A stretch of DNA of 64,000 bases from CAITWD01 sp963727285 (GCA_963727285.1 CAVSFF010000012.1:124001-188000), one strand, 5' to 3'. Positions 15,849 through 25,694 are shown, counted from the first letter of the stretch. Numbers and translations are program-made. The notes: generated by a model not told the origin, from the letters alone.

Positions 15849-18408
15849 TCAGCCGGCGATGACCGTCGCGCCGGAGACGACGTCACCCGGGCCCACCTCG
15901 AACGCGCGACGCGAGGCATTGGCACGTGCCGCGGGCGTGAGGTCGCCCACCGCCAGCGGCACCAGCGTGCCACGGGCGGTCATGACCAGGAGGGTCGCCT
16001 CGGCGACGGTGACGATCGCCACGCTCACGCCGCCGGCCGGATCACGCGCCGGCTTGTCGGGATCCGCGGACACGACGCCGGCGGCACCCCGGCCCTTGAC
16101 CGGATACTCGGCCAACGGCACACGCTTGACGAAACCGGTTTCGTGGATCACCACCAGATCGTCGCCGACGGCGCGGGTCGCCCAGATGATCTCATCGTCG
16201 CCGTGCAGCGCCATCCCTGCGACACCACCGGCGGCACCCGAGGCCACCGGGCGGATCTTGGCGGCCGCGATCCGCAGTGCCTTGCCGAAGATGGTCGAGC
16301 AGATGATCTGATCACCCTCGTTGTGGGGAACCACCTGGATGATGGCGTCGCCGTCCGGCACGCGGAAGCACGTCAGCCCCCCGGGAGTGGCGCCCGCAAG
16401 CAGCCCCCACTCGACGCGCTTGATCTGCCCGCAGCTGGTGACCAGCAGGGCGTGCGTGTACCGGTCGGAGTCCGTAAGTACGCCCGCCAGCCGGTCCCCG
16501 CGCGCGAGGCCGGCGAGCGTCCGTCCGCGTCCCCGCCGGCCTTCGGGATTGCCGGCCTGGGTCCGGTACACGGTGCCGCGGGCGCTGACGGCGATCAGGG
16601 CGTCGGTCGACGAGGCGGGGACGACCGCCAGGAGGCTGTCGGCATCGGCGAGCTCCAGCGGCGAGGTCACGGTCGCCCGCTTGGGCGGCTCGCTGACGAT
16701 CGCCTTGCCCGCGACCGAGACGTGCACGAGCACCGGCGTGGCGATCACGATGGCCGTGGTCCCGCCGGCATTGGTCTCGGCGACCGTGTGCGCGGTATCG
16801 ACGCCGGCGAGCACGGTCCGGCGCGGCGTCCCGAAGCGCTTCTTGGTCTCCCGCAGCTCGCCGACCACGATGTCGCGCACCCCGAACTCGCTGTCGAGGA
16901 TCCCGGCAATCTCGTCCAGCCGCGCGCCCTTGGCGGCAATGTCGTCGCCCAGGTGGGCGCGGTTGAGCTGGTGCAGGCGCCGCAGCTGCATGTCGAGGAT
17001 CCAGTTGGCCTGCTGCTCGTCGATCGGGACCGGTGTGCGGGCGCCGTGCGGGACGAAGGTCAGCAGCGCGATCAGCTTCGCCCGGGCGTCGTCGTCGTCG
17101 GCCGCACCTCGGATGATCTTCACGACCGCATCGATCTGATCAAGGGCCGCCATCAGCGCCAGGAGCCGGTGCATGTCGCGCTCGAGCACCGACCGCTCGT
17201 GGGCCAGACGCTTGGTGACCACCTCGTGGCGGAAGTCGACGAAGGCCGTGACGAGCTCCACCAAGCCCGACCACGCGCGGCTTGCCGCCGACGAGCACGT
17301 TCATGTTGAAGGCGGTCGAATCGCGCAACTTCGTGTACCTGAGCAGTTGCTCGATCAGCGTCTGGACGTTGCCGCCGCGCTTGCAGGTCGCCATGACGCG
17401 CACGGGATGATCCTTGGACGACAGGTCCCGCGGCATCTCGGTGATCTCGGTGATCTTGCCGTCGCGGGCGGCCTTGACGATCTGCGCCACCAGCTGGCTC
17501 GGGCCCACCTGGTACGGCAGTTCGGTGACAACGACCGCCTGCCGCCCGCCGGAGACCGCTTCGACGTGGAACTGGCCCTGGACCTGAACCGTCCCCTGGC
17601 CGCTGGCGTAGCACTCCACCAGCCGCTCGGGATTGACGACGATGCCGCCGCCGGGAAAGTCCGGGCCCGGCAGACGCTGCATGACCTGCGCAAGGGTCGC
17701 GTCGGGTCGTTCGGCGAGCAGGATCGCGGCATCGACCGCCTCCGCGAGGTTGTGGGCGGGGATCGAGCACCCCATCGCCCATCCGATCCCGGCGACCCCG
17801 ATGGTCAGCAGGTTCGGATGCACCACCGGGAGCACCGACGCCTCGTCCATGGTCTCGGAGAAGTTCGGGCGATACGGAACCACCTCGGGGCGCAGGTCGG
17901 TCAGGGCGGACGACGCAAGCGGTGACAGGCGCGCCTCGGTGTAGCGCATCGCGGCGGCCGGGTCGCCGTCGAGGTTGCCCCAGTTGCCCTGGCCGTCGAT
18001 CAGGCACTCGCCGTTGTGCGGCTGGGCCATGCGGACCATGGCCTCGTAGATCGCCGAGTCGCCGTGGGGGTGCAGGGTTCCCATGACCGAACCGACCGCC
18101 AGCGCCGACTTCTTGTAGGGCCGGTCGCTGCGCACACCGAGTTCGTTCATCCCGAAGATGATCCGGCGCTGGACCGGCTTGAGTCCGTCGCGGATGTCCG
18201 GCAGTGCCCGCGAGGTGTTCACGTATGACGCGTACGCCCGCGAGCGCTCCCGCATCGCGTCGGCGAAGTCGATGACCTCCCCGTCCCACGCCATCCGGAC
18301 GATCTCCGGCTCGGTGGTCGCCGGCCCGATGTCGTCGTCGACGGCGAGCTCGCCCAGGAGCGTGAGGTCCTCGTCCGGGTCGGGGGGCGGCGTCGGCGCG
18401 GTGGTCAT
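15849..18408 (-). pseudogene. parC: DNA topoisomerase IV / gyrase subunit A, one-base frameshift
   Basis: The A subunit (852 residues after correction) of a type IIA topoisomerase; it cuts and rejoins DNA during decatenation or supercoil control. Tyr156 in AMRYTEAR is the DNA-linking tyrosine. The quinolone pocket reads GTLHPHGDSAIYEAM, with Ser118 and Glu122 at the E. coli GyrA 83 and 87 sites. The second half has six beta-propeller blades; the gyrase box is only loosely matched (EGRRGRGRT), which favours topoisomerase IV. An extra base near 17262 shifts the frame between VGGKPRVVGL and VELVTAFVDFRHEV; without it the protein is continuous. The ATG overlaps the parE stop (ATGA). A broken copy would be surprising, so sequencing error is likely. 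Confidence 0.85.
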
Positions 18409-20396
18409 GCGCTCTCGACCGCCAGGCCGACGTCCTCCAGCCAGCTGCGCCGCGCATCGGGGTGCGATCCCATCAGCATCAGGATCGTCTCGGCGGCCTC
18501 GGCCGCGTCGTCGACCTCCACGCGCTGCAGGACGCGCGTGGCCGGGTCCATGGTCGTGCGCCGCAGGTCGTCCGGGTTCATCTCACCGAGACCCTTGAAG
18601 CGCATGACGTCGTCGCCGGACCGCTTGTGGGCGCGCATCACCTCCGCGCGCTCGGCGTCGGTGTAGGCATAGATGTAGCGCTCACCGCGACTGTCGAGAT
18701 TGACCCGGTACAGTGGCGGCTTGGCGATCAGGATCCGCCCTTCGTCGATCAGCGCCGGCATCAGCTCGTGGAACATCGTCAGCAGGAGCGTGCAGATGTG
18801 GGCGCCGTCGACGTCGGCATCGGTGAGGATCACGACCTTGCCGTAGCGGCGCATCTGCGGTTCGAGTGTGGCCACGACCGTGCGCCCGATGACGTCCTTA
18901 CGCCCGCCGAGGGCGGTCAGGATGCCTTCGATTTCGGCATGTTCGAATGCGCGTCCGTTGCGGGAGCCGGCCCCGACGACGTTCAGGATCTTGCCCCGGA
19001 TCGGAAGGATGGCCTGGAACGCCGCGTCACGTGCGGCCTTCCCGCTGCCGGCGGCACTGTCGCCCTCCACGATGAACAGCTCCCGGTCCTCGACCGGCAT
19101 CGTCTCCAGGCAGTCGGCGAGTTTGCCCGGCAGATTGGTGTCGGTGAAGATCGAGGTTGCCTCGTTGCGCAGCTTCTTGGAGATCTTCCCCTTGGCCAGG
19201 CGGATCTCGCGCGCCAGCAGGCAGCGCTCCAGGATGGCCTTGGCCTCCTTGGCATTGCGCTTGTCGGCCAGCCACGCCGACAATGCCGCGTAGACGTAGG
19301 TCGCCACGGCGGTCTGGGCCTCCGGATTGTTCAGGCGACCCTTGGTCTGCCCCTCGAACTGGGGGTCGCGGATCTTCACCGTCACGGCGGCCGTGAGCCC
19401 CTCGAAGATGTCGCGCCCCTCAAAGCTCTCGTTCTTGTCCTTTTTGAGCTTCCCCTGCTCGACGGCGAACGCCGAGATCGCCCGGGTGACCGCGCGACGC
19501 AGGCCGGTCACGTGCGTGCCGCCGTCGGTCGTGGGCACCACGTTGGCGTAGGAAAAGATGTGCTCGTCGGCGGACTGCGTCCACTGCAGGGCGACCTCGA
19601 CGGGGATGTCGTCGACAGCCGCCGTCGGTGCATCGTCGCTCGAGAAGAAGATGACCGTCGGATGCACCGCGTCACGCTCGGCGTTCAGTTCACGGACAAA
19701 ATCCGCGATGCCGTGCCGGGATTCGAAGACCTGCAGCGGCTTGCCGGGCACCTGCAGTTCGAACCGCAGGCCGCGCACCAGGTAGCTCTTCTCGCGCAGG
19801 CGCTGCTCGATCGTCGAGCGCGAGTAGCCGGCGTCGGCGTCGAAGATCGAGCGGTCGAAGCTCCAGCGAACGGTGGTGCCGGTCGGCTCCTTGGCCTTGA
19901 GCTTGCGCCCGCGGGTCACCGGTTGCACCGACGCCCCGCGCGCGTACCGGACCGACCACTCGTACCCATCGCGGCGCACGGTCGCCTCGAGCCAGTCCGA
20001 GAGGGCGTTGGCGACCGACGCGCCGACGCCGTGCAAGCCGCCGGAGACCTTGTAGCCGTCACCGCCGAACTTGCCGCCGGCGTGCAATCGCGTAAACACC
20101 AGGTCCAGGGCCGACTCTCCGGTCTTGGAATGCTTGGCCACCGGGATGCCGCGACCGTTGTCGGTCACGGTGACGACGCCGTCGTCATCCAACTCGACGC
20201 GGATGAGCGTGCAGGAGCCCGCCAGGGCCTCGTCGACGGAGTTGTCGACGATCTCCCAGACCAGATGGTGGAGGCCGCGCGAGGTCGTCGATCCGATGTA
20301 CATCCCCGGCCGGACCCTGACGGGCTCCAGGCCTTCGAGGACGTCGATGTCGTCCGCGCCGTAGCGGCCCTTTGTCGGCTTGGCGGTCGTCGTCAC
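18405..20396 (-). CDS. parE: DNA topoisomerase IV / gyrase subunit B
   Basis: The ATPase subunit, about 663 residues. GHKL ATPase motifs are EIVDNSVDEALAG, DNGRGIPV and GGLHGVGASVANALS. The transducer contains QTKGRLNNPEAQ, and the TOPRIM metal site has EGDSAAGSGKAARD and DADVDGAHI. The C-terminus RFKGLGEMNPDDLRRTTMDP is diagnostic of GyrB/ParE. There is no dnaA, dnaN or recF nearby, so this is probably the second (topoisomerase IV) pair, as found in Streptomyces; true gyrase cannot be excluded. It is coupled to parC by a four-base overlap. The GTG at 20394-20396 is the best start, since upstream in-frame sequence is Arg-rich and unlike the family; no clear ribosome-binding site is visible. 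Confidence 0.85.
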   Translation of the reverse strand: MTTTAKPTKGRYGADDIDVLEGLEPVRVRPGMYIGSTTSRGLHHLVWEIVDNSVDEALAGSCTLIRVELDDDGVVTVTDNGRGIPVAKHSKTGESALDLVFTRLHAGGKFGGDGYKVSGGLHGVGASVANALSDWLEATVRRDGYEWSVRYARGASVQPVTRGRKLKAKEPTGTTVRWSFDRSIFDADAGYSRSTIEQRLREKSYLVRGLRFELQVPGKPLQVFESRHGIADFVRELNAERDAVHPTVIFFSSDDAPTAAVDDIPVEVALQWTQSADEHIFSYANVVPTTDGGTHVTGLRRAVTRAISAFAVEQGKLKKDKNESFEGRDIFEGLTAAVTVKIRDPQFEGQTKGRLNNPEAQTAVATYVYAALSAWLADKRNAKEAKAILERCLLAREIRLAKGKISKKLRNEATSIFTDTNLPGKLADCLETMPVEDRELFIVEGDSAAGSGKAARDAAFQAILPIRGKILNVVGAGSRNGRAFEHAEIEGILTALGGRKDVIGRTVVATLEPQMRRYGKVVILTDADVDGAHICTLLLTMFHELMPALIDEGRILIAKPPLYRVNLDSRGERYIYAYTDAERAEVMRAHKRSGDDVMRFKGLGEMNPDDLRRTTMDPATRVLQRVEVDDAAEAAETILMLMGSHPDARRSWLEDVGLAVESA

Positions 20397-20591
20397 AGGC
20401 GGATCGGTGTCCGTTCGGATGTGGGTCGGTCGGCGGCGCGCACCGGCGTCCCCTCGGGTACTGGTATCACGCACCCGACGCCGGCGTCCGCAATCGGGTC
20501 TCGCGGGTCGCGCCGCACCCTCAAGGGTGCCGACCGTGCCGGACGGCGCGGCCTCGGTCAACGCGCATGATCCGGCCCCGTGGCGGGGAAG

Positions 20592-22157
20592 TCACCTGGC
20601 TCCCGGTGCGCCTTCCGACAGATAGCGCAGGAGGGCCTGGTCCGTCAGCATTTCGATGGGCGCGTGATCGTCGGTGAGTACCGTGCCCTGTCCCGGGACG
20701 GGGCCGAGGTCGGCCGCCAAGCGGCGGGCAGGATTCCGCACCAGACCGGCCGCCAGGCGGAGCCGTCGGCGGATTGCGGCGACGTCCGTCGGCCGCGGGA
20801 ACGCGAGCACAATCGAGTTGAACGTTGTGTAGCGGGCTGTCATGACCGTCGGAAAGACCGTTGCCATCGTGGCGGCAAGATCGGCCACGAGCGCCGTCTG
20901 ATCAGGGGGCGTCCCGACGTTGACCGCGACGACGCCGCCCGGTTCGGTGTGACGTGCCACGAGCGCAAAGAATTCGCGCGTGGCCAGGTAGAAGGGAATG
21001 TACGGCTGTGCGTAGGCGTCGATGACCACGGAGTCGTAGCGCCGTCGCGACCCCTCGAGCCAAAACCGGCCGTCCGCCGTTGCGACGTGCAGGCGCGGAT
21101 TGTCCATACCCAGGAAGCGTCGGCCGACCGCCGTCACGGCGGGGTCGATCTCGACGCCATCGATGCTGACGCCCGGCCAGAGATGCCCGTACTGGGTCGC
21201 GGTCGTCCCACCGGCATTGCCCAACACGAGCAGCGATCCGGACGGCCCTCCCGCAATGGCCGGTAGGGGTGTGAACGCATCCCAGTAGTTGTCGGTAAGA
21301 ACGCCGTGGGCAGGCAGGAGCGAATGTACGGCCCAGCCCTCGTTGAGATGGAGAACCCGGTCACCGTTGGCCTCTTGGAGCACCTGCACGAACTGGTAGG
21401 TCGACTCGCCCTCGTACAGGATTCGCTCACCCGCCCCTGCGGGTTTGATCGGCCCGAGAGGAATGAGCAGCAGACCGACGGCGGCGACCGGTGCAACGAT
21501 CATGCGCATGCCGAGCGCGGGCACCGCGACGAGCGCAAGCACCACGGCCGTCCCGAGCAGCGTGCGCCGAGTACCGAACGCGGGAATCAACACCAGCACC
21601 GGCAGAAAGGTTCCGGCGATCGCCCCGACCGTGGACAGCGCGTAGAGGCGGCCGGCGACGCTGCCGGCCGTTCCTACCGACTCGACGGTCAGCCGGATCG
21701 CCCACGGCGAGACCGCACCGAGCGCGGTCACGGGCACGATGAACATCGCCATCGCTCCAAAGAAGCTGGCGATGAACGCGCCCGCCGAGATGTTGGCGAA
21801 TGCGGTCGCTGCAGCCGCAAACAGCGGTCGCGACGCGAACGGGATGACCGCCAGAAAGGCTGCCGCAATGAGGATGACGATGCCCAATGCACGAAACGTC
21901 GGAAAGCGGTCGGCGAGGCGCCCGCCGATCCAGTACCCAACCGCGAGGGAGATCAGAATCAGTCCGATGACGTTCGACCAGACAAGGTCAGAGGCGCCGA
22001 ACGTCGGTGCGAGCAGTCGCGCGCCGGTCATCTCGGTCGACAGCGACGCCGCCCCGGCGACGATCACCACAACGGGAACCCACCAGCGCACCCATGGCGC
22101 ACGCCGAGGCGCGTCGCCATCGGCTGCACGAACCGCGGTCGCCAAATCGCTCGTCAT
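20592..22157 (-). CDS. membrane-fused spermidine synthase-like protein
   Basis: A 521-residue protein. The N-terminal half (about residues 20-260) has seven or eight hydrophobic helices, beginning VVVIVAGAASLSTEMTGARL, a pattern of the fused MFS/spermidine synthase family. The C-terminal half is a Rossmann methyltransferase-like domain: LVLGNAGGTTATQ, VEIDPAV, VVIDAYAQPYIPFYLATREF and a late DDHAPIE. Spermidine synthases move an aminopropyl group from decarboxylated SAM to putrescine, but membrane-fused members have no proven activity and may modify another acceptor. The start (22155-22157) was chosen at the family-like N-terminus; the ribosome-binding site is weak. It is divergent from the methyltransferase at 22547. 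Confidence 0.82.
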   Translation of the reverse strand: MTSDLATAVRAADGDAPRRAPWVRWWVPVVVIVAGAASLSTEMTGARLLAPTFGASDLVWSNVIGLILISLAVGYWIGGRLADRFPTFRALGIVILIAAAFLAVIPFASRPLFAAAATAFANISAGAFIASFFGAMAMFIVPVTALGAVSPWAIRLTVESVGTAGSVAGRLYALSTVGAIAGTFLPVLVLIPAFGTRRTLLGTAVVLALVAVPALGMRMIVAPVAAVGLLLIPLGPIKPAGAGERILYEGESTYQFVQVLQEANGDRVLHLNEGWAVHSLLPAHGVLTDNYWDAFTPLPAIAGGPSGSLLVLGNAGGTTATQYGHLWPGVSIDGVEIDPAVTAVGRRFLGMDNPRLHVATADGRFWLEGSRRRYDSVVIDAYAQPYIPFYLATREFFALVARHTEPGGVVAVNVGTPPDQTALVADLAATMATVFPTVMTARYTTFNSIVLAFPRPTDVAAIRRRLRLAAGLVRNPARRLAADLGPVPGQGTVLTDDHAPIEMLTDQALLRYLSEGAPGAR

Positions 22158-22546
22158 GCCGTCATCTTGCTCGCCGTGGGCACGCGGCGCCAACTCACGA
22201 TGCGAACGATCCCGACCTGGACACGGCCCGCCTTGGCATTGCGACGAGCGCGAATCGGGCAATCGGCGCCGGCAGCGGATCGCCGGCCAGACCGGCGTCG
22301 GGCGATCCGAGGAAGACCCCCGGGAAGCGAATTTCCCGTCGCCTCGGCGGGACCGGAGTCCTCGGATCCATCGGACGCCCGTGATCGCTCATCCGATGCC
22401 GCAACGGTGGGACCTTCCCACGCCCACCACGTCCTAACCCTACCCACAGGCGACCCCCAGACCCTCCCCCTACCGTGAGATTGAGTTCCGGATCTCACGC
22501 CCGCGCTGACCAAGCCTCGTGCCGCGCGTGCGACGACTTGGAGGCA
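22158..22546. other. 389-bp divergent intergenic region
   Basis: Non-coding gap between the spermidine synthase-like gene (leftwards) and the methyltransferase (rightwards). It holds TACCGT at 22471-22476, a TANNNT -10 for the rightward gene. On the other strand TAGGGT, within a TAGGGTTAGG stretch near 22432-22445, is a possible -10 for the leftward gene, though it is almost 290 bp from that start. I see no RNA gene or further structure. Confidence 0.4.
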
Positions 22547-23293
22547 GTGATCAACGTCAAATGGGATGAGCGGGTCGCAGACTGGCACGGCATCGCCGAG
22601 TCCCCTGCCTTCCAGCGACTCGCCGACATGGTTGTTGATGTCGCCGCCCCGGTCGAGAGCGACCACGCGGTCGACATCGGCGCCGGCACCGGGCTGTTGA
22701 CGTTCCGGATCGCTCCACTGGTGTCGAGCGTCGTTGCGGTCGATGGCTCGGCGGCGATGATTGCGCGAGTTCGCGGTTCGGCCCAGCTCCGGAACGTCAC
22801 AAATGTCGACGTTCGTGTCGGAGACTTTCGCCTGCTCGACCTGCCCGACGCGTCATTTACCCTGGCGGTGTCCAACTACGCATACCACCACGTCGACCAT
22901 GCCGGAAAGGGCGCGGCACTTCGCGAATTACTTCGCGTCATGGCGCCAGGTGGGCGAGTGGTCATCTCGGACATGATGTTTAGCGTGTCGGTTCGCCCGC
23001 GAGACCGGCGCATCATCTGGAACAAGGTCCGGCTCATGTCCCGCCAAGGACTCGCCGGCTACACCCGGATCCTTCGCAACGCCTGGCGTGTCGCGACGCA
23101 TCGGTGGGAGTATCCCGAGCGGCCCTCTGCATGGGCAGAGATCATGAGCGATGCCGGATTCGTCGACGTGGTCGTCCGGGAATCGTTCAATGAAGGGGGC
23201 ATGGCAACCGGACGCCGCCCTCCGATCGGAGCCGAGCCGGGCGATCTATCGATCCGCCACGACGCGACCGGCGCAACCGCGCGCACCGGATAG
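22547..23293 (+). CDS. class I SAM-dependent methyltransferase
   Basis: A methyltransferase of about 248 residues. The SAM site is AVDIGAGTGLLTFRIAP (motif I), followed by VVAVDGSAAMIARVR (motif II), VRVGDFRLLDLPDASF, and SNYAYHHVDH after which the helix carries RVMAPGGRVVISDMM (motif III-like). This is the UbiE/Methyltransf_11 pattern for small molecules or lipids; the acceptor is unknown. The GTG at 22547 begins VINVKWDERVADWHG, where family similarity starts. An upstream GTG at 22475 is in frame but coincides with the TACCGT -10, so it should be upstream of the mRNA start. GGAGG lies very close to the chosen codon, so the exact start is uncertain. Confidence 0.8.
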   Translation: MINVKWDERVADWHGIAESPAFQRLADMVVDVAAPVESDHAVDIGAGTGLLTFRIAPLVSSVVAVDGSAAMIARVRGSAQLRNVTNVDVRVGDFRLLDLPDASFTLAVSNYAYHHVDHAGKGAALRELLRVMAPGGRVVISDMMFSVSVRPRDRRIIWNKVRLMSRQGLAGYTRILRNAWRVATHRWEYPERPSAWAEIMSDAGFVDVVVRESFNEGGMATGRRPPIGAEPGDLSIRHDATGATARTG

Positions 23294-23502
23294 CCCGGAC
23301 CGGCGGCCGATCGACCACCTCGCCCTTGGCGGAGCTCGACCCGATGGAGACGCCCGCCACAGCGATCCGCGCCACGGGGTGCGGACCGTCGGATCGGGAC
23401 GGCGGAATCCCGGATCCCGGCCCGGGAGCCGCGGAGCGACGTGCTGCTCCGCGGGGACGGCGTCACGTTGCGGCGCCTGTCGGGCCGGGATCCGGCGTCC
23501 GG

Positions 23503-24066
23503 CTACTCCGCCAGCAGCAGGTAGAGCGCCCGCCGCAGTTCGGTGACGAGCGCGACGGCCTTCGCCTTCTGTTCGTCGCTGCCGATCTCGGCGATCTGGC
23601 GGGCGGCGACCATCACCGACCCCACCGCCTCGCGCAGCTCGACCTGGGTAGGGTCGGCGTCACGGACCATGGCATCCCACGGCGTCGCGCCGGCGGACAC
23701 GCCGGCCTCGCGGCCGGCATCGGTCAGGGCAAACTGCTTCTTGCCGTCGACCGTCTCGCTTCGGACGAGTCCTTCGTCTTCGAGGAGCGCCAGGGTCGGG
23801 TAGACCGATCCCGGGCTCGGCTTCCAGATCCCGCCCGTGCGCTGCTCGAGCTCTTGGATCATCTCGTAGCCGTGCATCGGGCGATCGGCGAGCAGTGCGA
23901 GCAGGGCGACGCGGACATCGCCGCGCCGCGCGCGACCGGGTCCCGGACCACCGCGTCCGCGGTATCCCGGACCGGGCCCGCGTCCACCCGGGCCGCGGTG
24001 ATGATGACGGCAGCCGCGGGGGCCGAATCGGCCGGTCCGGGGCTGAACGCGTTCAGCGTTCTCCAT
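23503..24066 (-). CDS. PadR family transcriptional regulator
   Basis: A 187-residue repressor-type regulator. The N-terminal 45 residues are a Gly/Arg/His-rich tail (including CRHHHRGPGGRGPGPGYRGR). The winged helix follows: VRVALLALLADRPMHGYEMI, then GIWKPSPGSVYPTLALLEDE, the PadR recognition region, and a wing with KKQFALTDAGRE. The C-terminal helices (DEQKAKAVALVTELRRALYL) would dimerise it. Start: the ATG at 24064-24066 has AAGGAGA seven bases upstream, better than the ATG seven codons earlier. A palindrome at 24113-24130 in its promoter region suggests autorepression. The His/Gly-rich tail could bind metal; that is only an inference. Confidence 0.9.
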   Translation of the reverse strand: MENAERVQPRTGRFGPRGCRHHHRGPGGRGPGPGYRGRGGPGPGRARRGDVRVALLALLADRPMHGYEMIQELEQRTGGIWKPSPGSVYPTLALLEDEGLVRSETVDGKKQFALTDAGREAGVSAGATPWDAMVRDADPTQVELREAVGSVMVAARQIAEIGSDEQKAKAVALVTELRRALYLLLAE

Positions 24067-24112
24067 TGTGGTCTCCTTAGTCTTCACGCACTATTCCGTG
24101 CGTACGTTCTAA

Positions 24113-24130
24113 ATCACGATATATCGTTAT
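24113..24130. promoter_or_regulatory. palindromic operator upstream of padR-type gene
   Basis: ATCACGATATATCGTTAT is an 18-bp inverted repeat with a perfect 12-bp core (ACGATATATCGT). It stands in an AT-rich island 47 bp before the regulator's start codon. PadR proteins bind AT-rich dyads near their own promoters. Confidence 0.6.
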
Positions 24131-24307
24131 AGCTCGCCTTGTCAACCACCCCGGTCGTCGACATCCGATGTCGGACCGGTGACCCGCGCGCCCAGCGGTG
24201 ACGTCGTATACCGGTCGCCGGCCCGGTGGTACGTTGGGCGCGTCAGGCGCGGACCCGAACCCCGGGCCGCCGCGCAGAGATCATTTACCCCACCGGAAGG
24301 GGGGATC

Positions 24308-24613
24308 GTGGCCGTTCAGATAATCCTGGAGTTCGAGGGTGTCACCACGACCGAGTACTACGCGGTCAACAAAGAGCTGGGCATCAATGAATCCACCGGC
24401 GAAGGCGACTGGCCGGACGGGCTGGTGACCCACGCGGCCGGCCTCAACGGTGACGGACACCTCGTGGTGATCGAGGTGTGGGACTCGATCGAGCACCAGG
24501 CACGGTTCATGGAGGAGCGCCTCGGTGCGGCGCTCGCAAAGGGCGGCATCACCGGACCCCCCTCGAGCTTCACCCTGATCGAGCTGGTCTCCCACCAGTA
24601 CCTCGGGGCCTGA
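24308..24613 (+). CDS. dimeric alpha/beta-barrel (ABM-like) protein
   Basis: A 101-residue protein. The GTG start has GGAAGGGGGG six bases upstream. It opens VAVQIILEFEGVTTTEYYAV, continues to WPDGLVTHAAG and HLVVIEVWDSIEHQARFMEE, and ends SHQYLGA. The strand-helix-strand-strand-helix order with EVW-S and FM-RL is typical of small dimeric alpha/beta-barrel proteins related to antibiotic-biosynthesis monooxygenases. Catalytic residues are not obvious, so an enzymatic role is not assigned. It is divergent from the PadR gene and could be its target. Its 3' end overlaps the annotated end of the convergent MarR gene, probably because that gene is frameshifted. Confidence 0.7.
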   Translation: MAVQIILEFEGVTTTEYYAVNKELGINESTGEGDWPDGLVTHAAGLNGDGHLVVIEVWDSIEHQARFMEERLGAALAKGGITGPPSSFTLIELVSHQYLGA

Positions 24614-25133
24614 GCCGCCGACCGACGACCCGGGGCGGTCGGGCCGCGTGCCGACCGTCCGCCCCGGGTCGCGGTAGCAACCGGGGCACGCAACGACGCG
24701 TCCGCGCGCTCAGTCGCCGGTCGACCCCTCGCTCGTGGGTCATGACCTCCCGCAGCGTGGCACGCTCGGCGCGCATGGCCCCCACGGTCTCGGCCAGGCG
24801 TCGCTCGCCCTCGGACGTCAGCCGGACCAGCACGACGCGGCCATCGCCCGGTGAGCCCGCCCGCTCCACCAGGCCCGCCTCGACGCAACGGTCGACGAGC
24901 TCGGTGACCGCGCTCTGGGCGAGCGCGAGACGACGGACGAGGTCGCCGACGGTCGCCTGCTGACTGCCGTCCTCGGCGCCTTTGATCATCAGCAGCAACA
25001 GGTGCCGCTGCGGGGTGAGCCCGTGGGCGCGCGCCACCTGCTCGCCGCGGCGCAGGAATGCCCGCAATGCGGCCCGGAGTTCCGCGGTCTCCTGATACTC
25101 GGCCAAGGTCGGAATCGACGCCGAGGGCGCCAT
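24570..25133 (-). CDS. MarR family transcriptional regulator, probable frameshift near its end
   Basis: A winged-helix regulator. The core is QRHLLLLMIKG, ATVGDLVRRLALAQSAVTEL (the recognition helix pair), CVEAGLVERAGSPGDGRVVL (the wing), and LTSEGERRLAETV. After REVMTHE the frame gives about 57 Arg-rich residues unlike any MarR C-terminus and runs into the neighbouring gene. Removing one base near 24727 gives EGSTGD and a stop at 24710, a normal 140-residue length that removes the 44-bp convergent overlap. The start is probably the ATG at 25131-25133 (MAPSASIPTLAEYQETAELR); a GTG at 25190 is the alternative. The ligand and target genes are unknown. Confidence 0.78.
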   Translation of the reverse strand: MAPSASIPTLAEYQETAELRAALRAFLRRGEQVARAHGLTPQRHLLLLMIKGAEDGSQQATVGDLVRRLALAQSAVTELVDRCVEAGLVERAGSPGDGRVVLVRLTSEGERRLAETVGAMRAERATLREVMTHERGVDRRLSARTRRCVPRLLPRPGADGRHAARPPRVVGRRLRPRGTGGRPARSG

Positions 25134-25212
25134 CGGGGCGCGAGGCCGGCGCCCCGATGGGCGATCGGAGCGTGGTTGCCGTGTCGACACCCGCCCAGAA
25201 TAGCCACGCCGC

Positions 25213-25587
25213 TCAGCGCTGGTCGGGATGCAGCAGCGGCTCGCTCTTGCGGCCCTCGGACTCGAACAGGCCGTAGTGGCCCAGCAGGTCCGCCCACCAG
25301 TCCGCGCTCTTGTGCCAGCCGTCCGGCGACTCGTCGGGCGGCGGCGGCGCACCGAGCACGTCGGCCAGCGTCACACCCTCGTGCAGGTACACGGTGTTGG
25401 TCGCGTCGTGGATCCGGCCGATGGCCGCACCCGGGAGATATCCGACCTCATGAGGATGCCGAGGGATCTTGTGGACCCGGACCCCTGCAGGCCGCACGCC
25501 CTCGATCTCCCCGATGACCAGCCCGCCCGTTTCGCGCACCTGGTACCCGACCAGTCGAATGTCGGTACCGACGTCCTGCCCGCTCAT
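25213..25587 (-). CDS. small PRC-barrel-like protein
   Basis: A 124-residue cytoplasmic protein with a clear AAGGGGGA ribosome-binding site. It has GTDIRLVGYQVRETGGLVIG, beta-strand sequence with VRVHKIPRHPHEVGYLPGAA, then HDATNTVYLHEGVTLADVLG, and a Trp-rich helix (DGWHKSADWWADLLGHYGLF). The strand pattern and the GxVIGEIEG turn recall PRC-barrel domains, which bind RNA or protein partners; this is a weak match. It is divergent from the chloride channel gene, sharing a 119-bp regulatory gap with an inverted repeat. Confidence 0.5.
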   Translation of the reverse strand: MSGQDVGTDIRLVGYQVRETGGLVIGEIEGVRPAGVRVHKIPRHPHEVGYLPGAAIGRIHDATNTVYLHEGVTLADVLGAPPPPDESPDGWHKSADWWADLLGHYGLFESEGRKSEPLLHPDQR

Positions 25588-25694
25588 TGTCGTTCCCCCT
25601 TGTTCCGTGCCCAGGCCCCCGGGTTCCGCAGGGATGTCGGCGTGCCGGGAGCCCGACTGCCTGCAGTGGCCTGCATCGCCGCGGGGGATGAGCT

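Noticed and set aside
22432..22446. TAGGGTTAGG on the minus strand, telomere-like
   Set aside because: Only about one and a half units; TAGGGT is more simply a -10-type hexamer.
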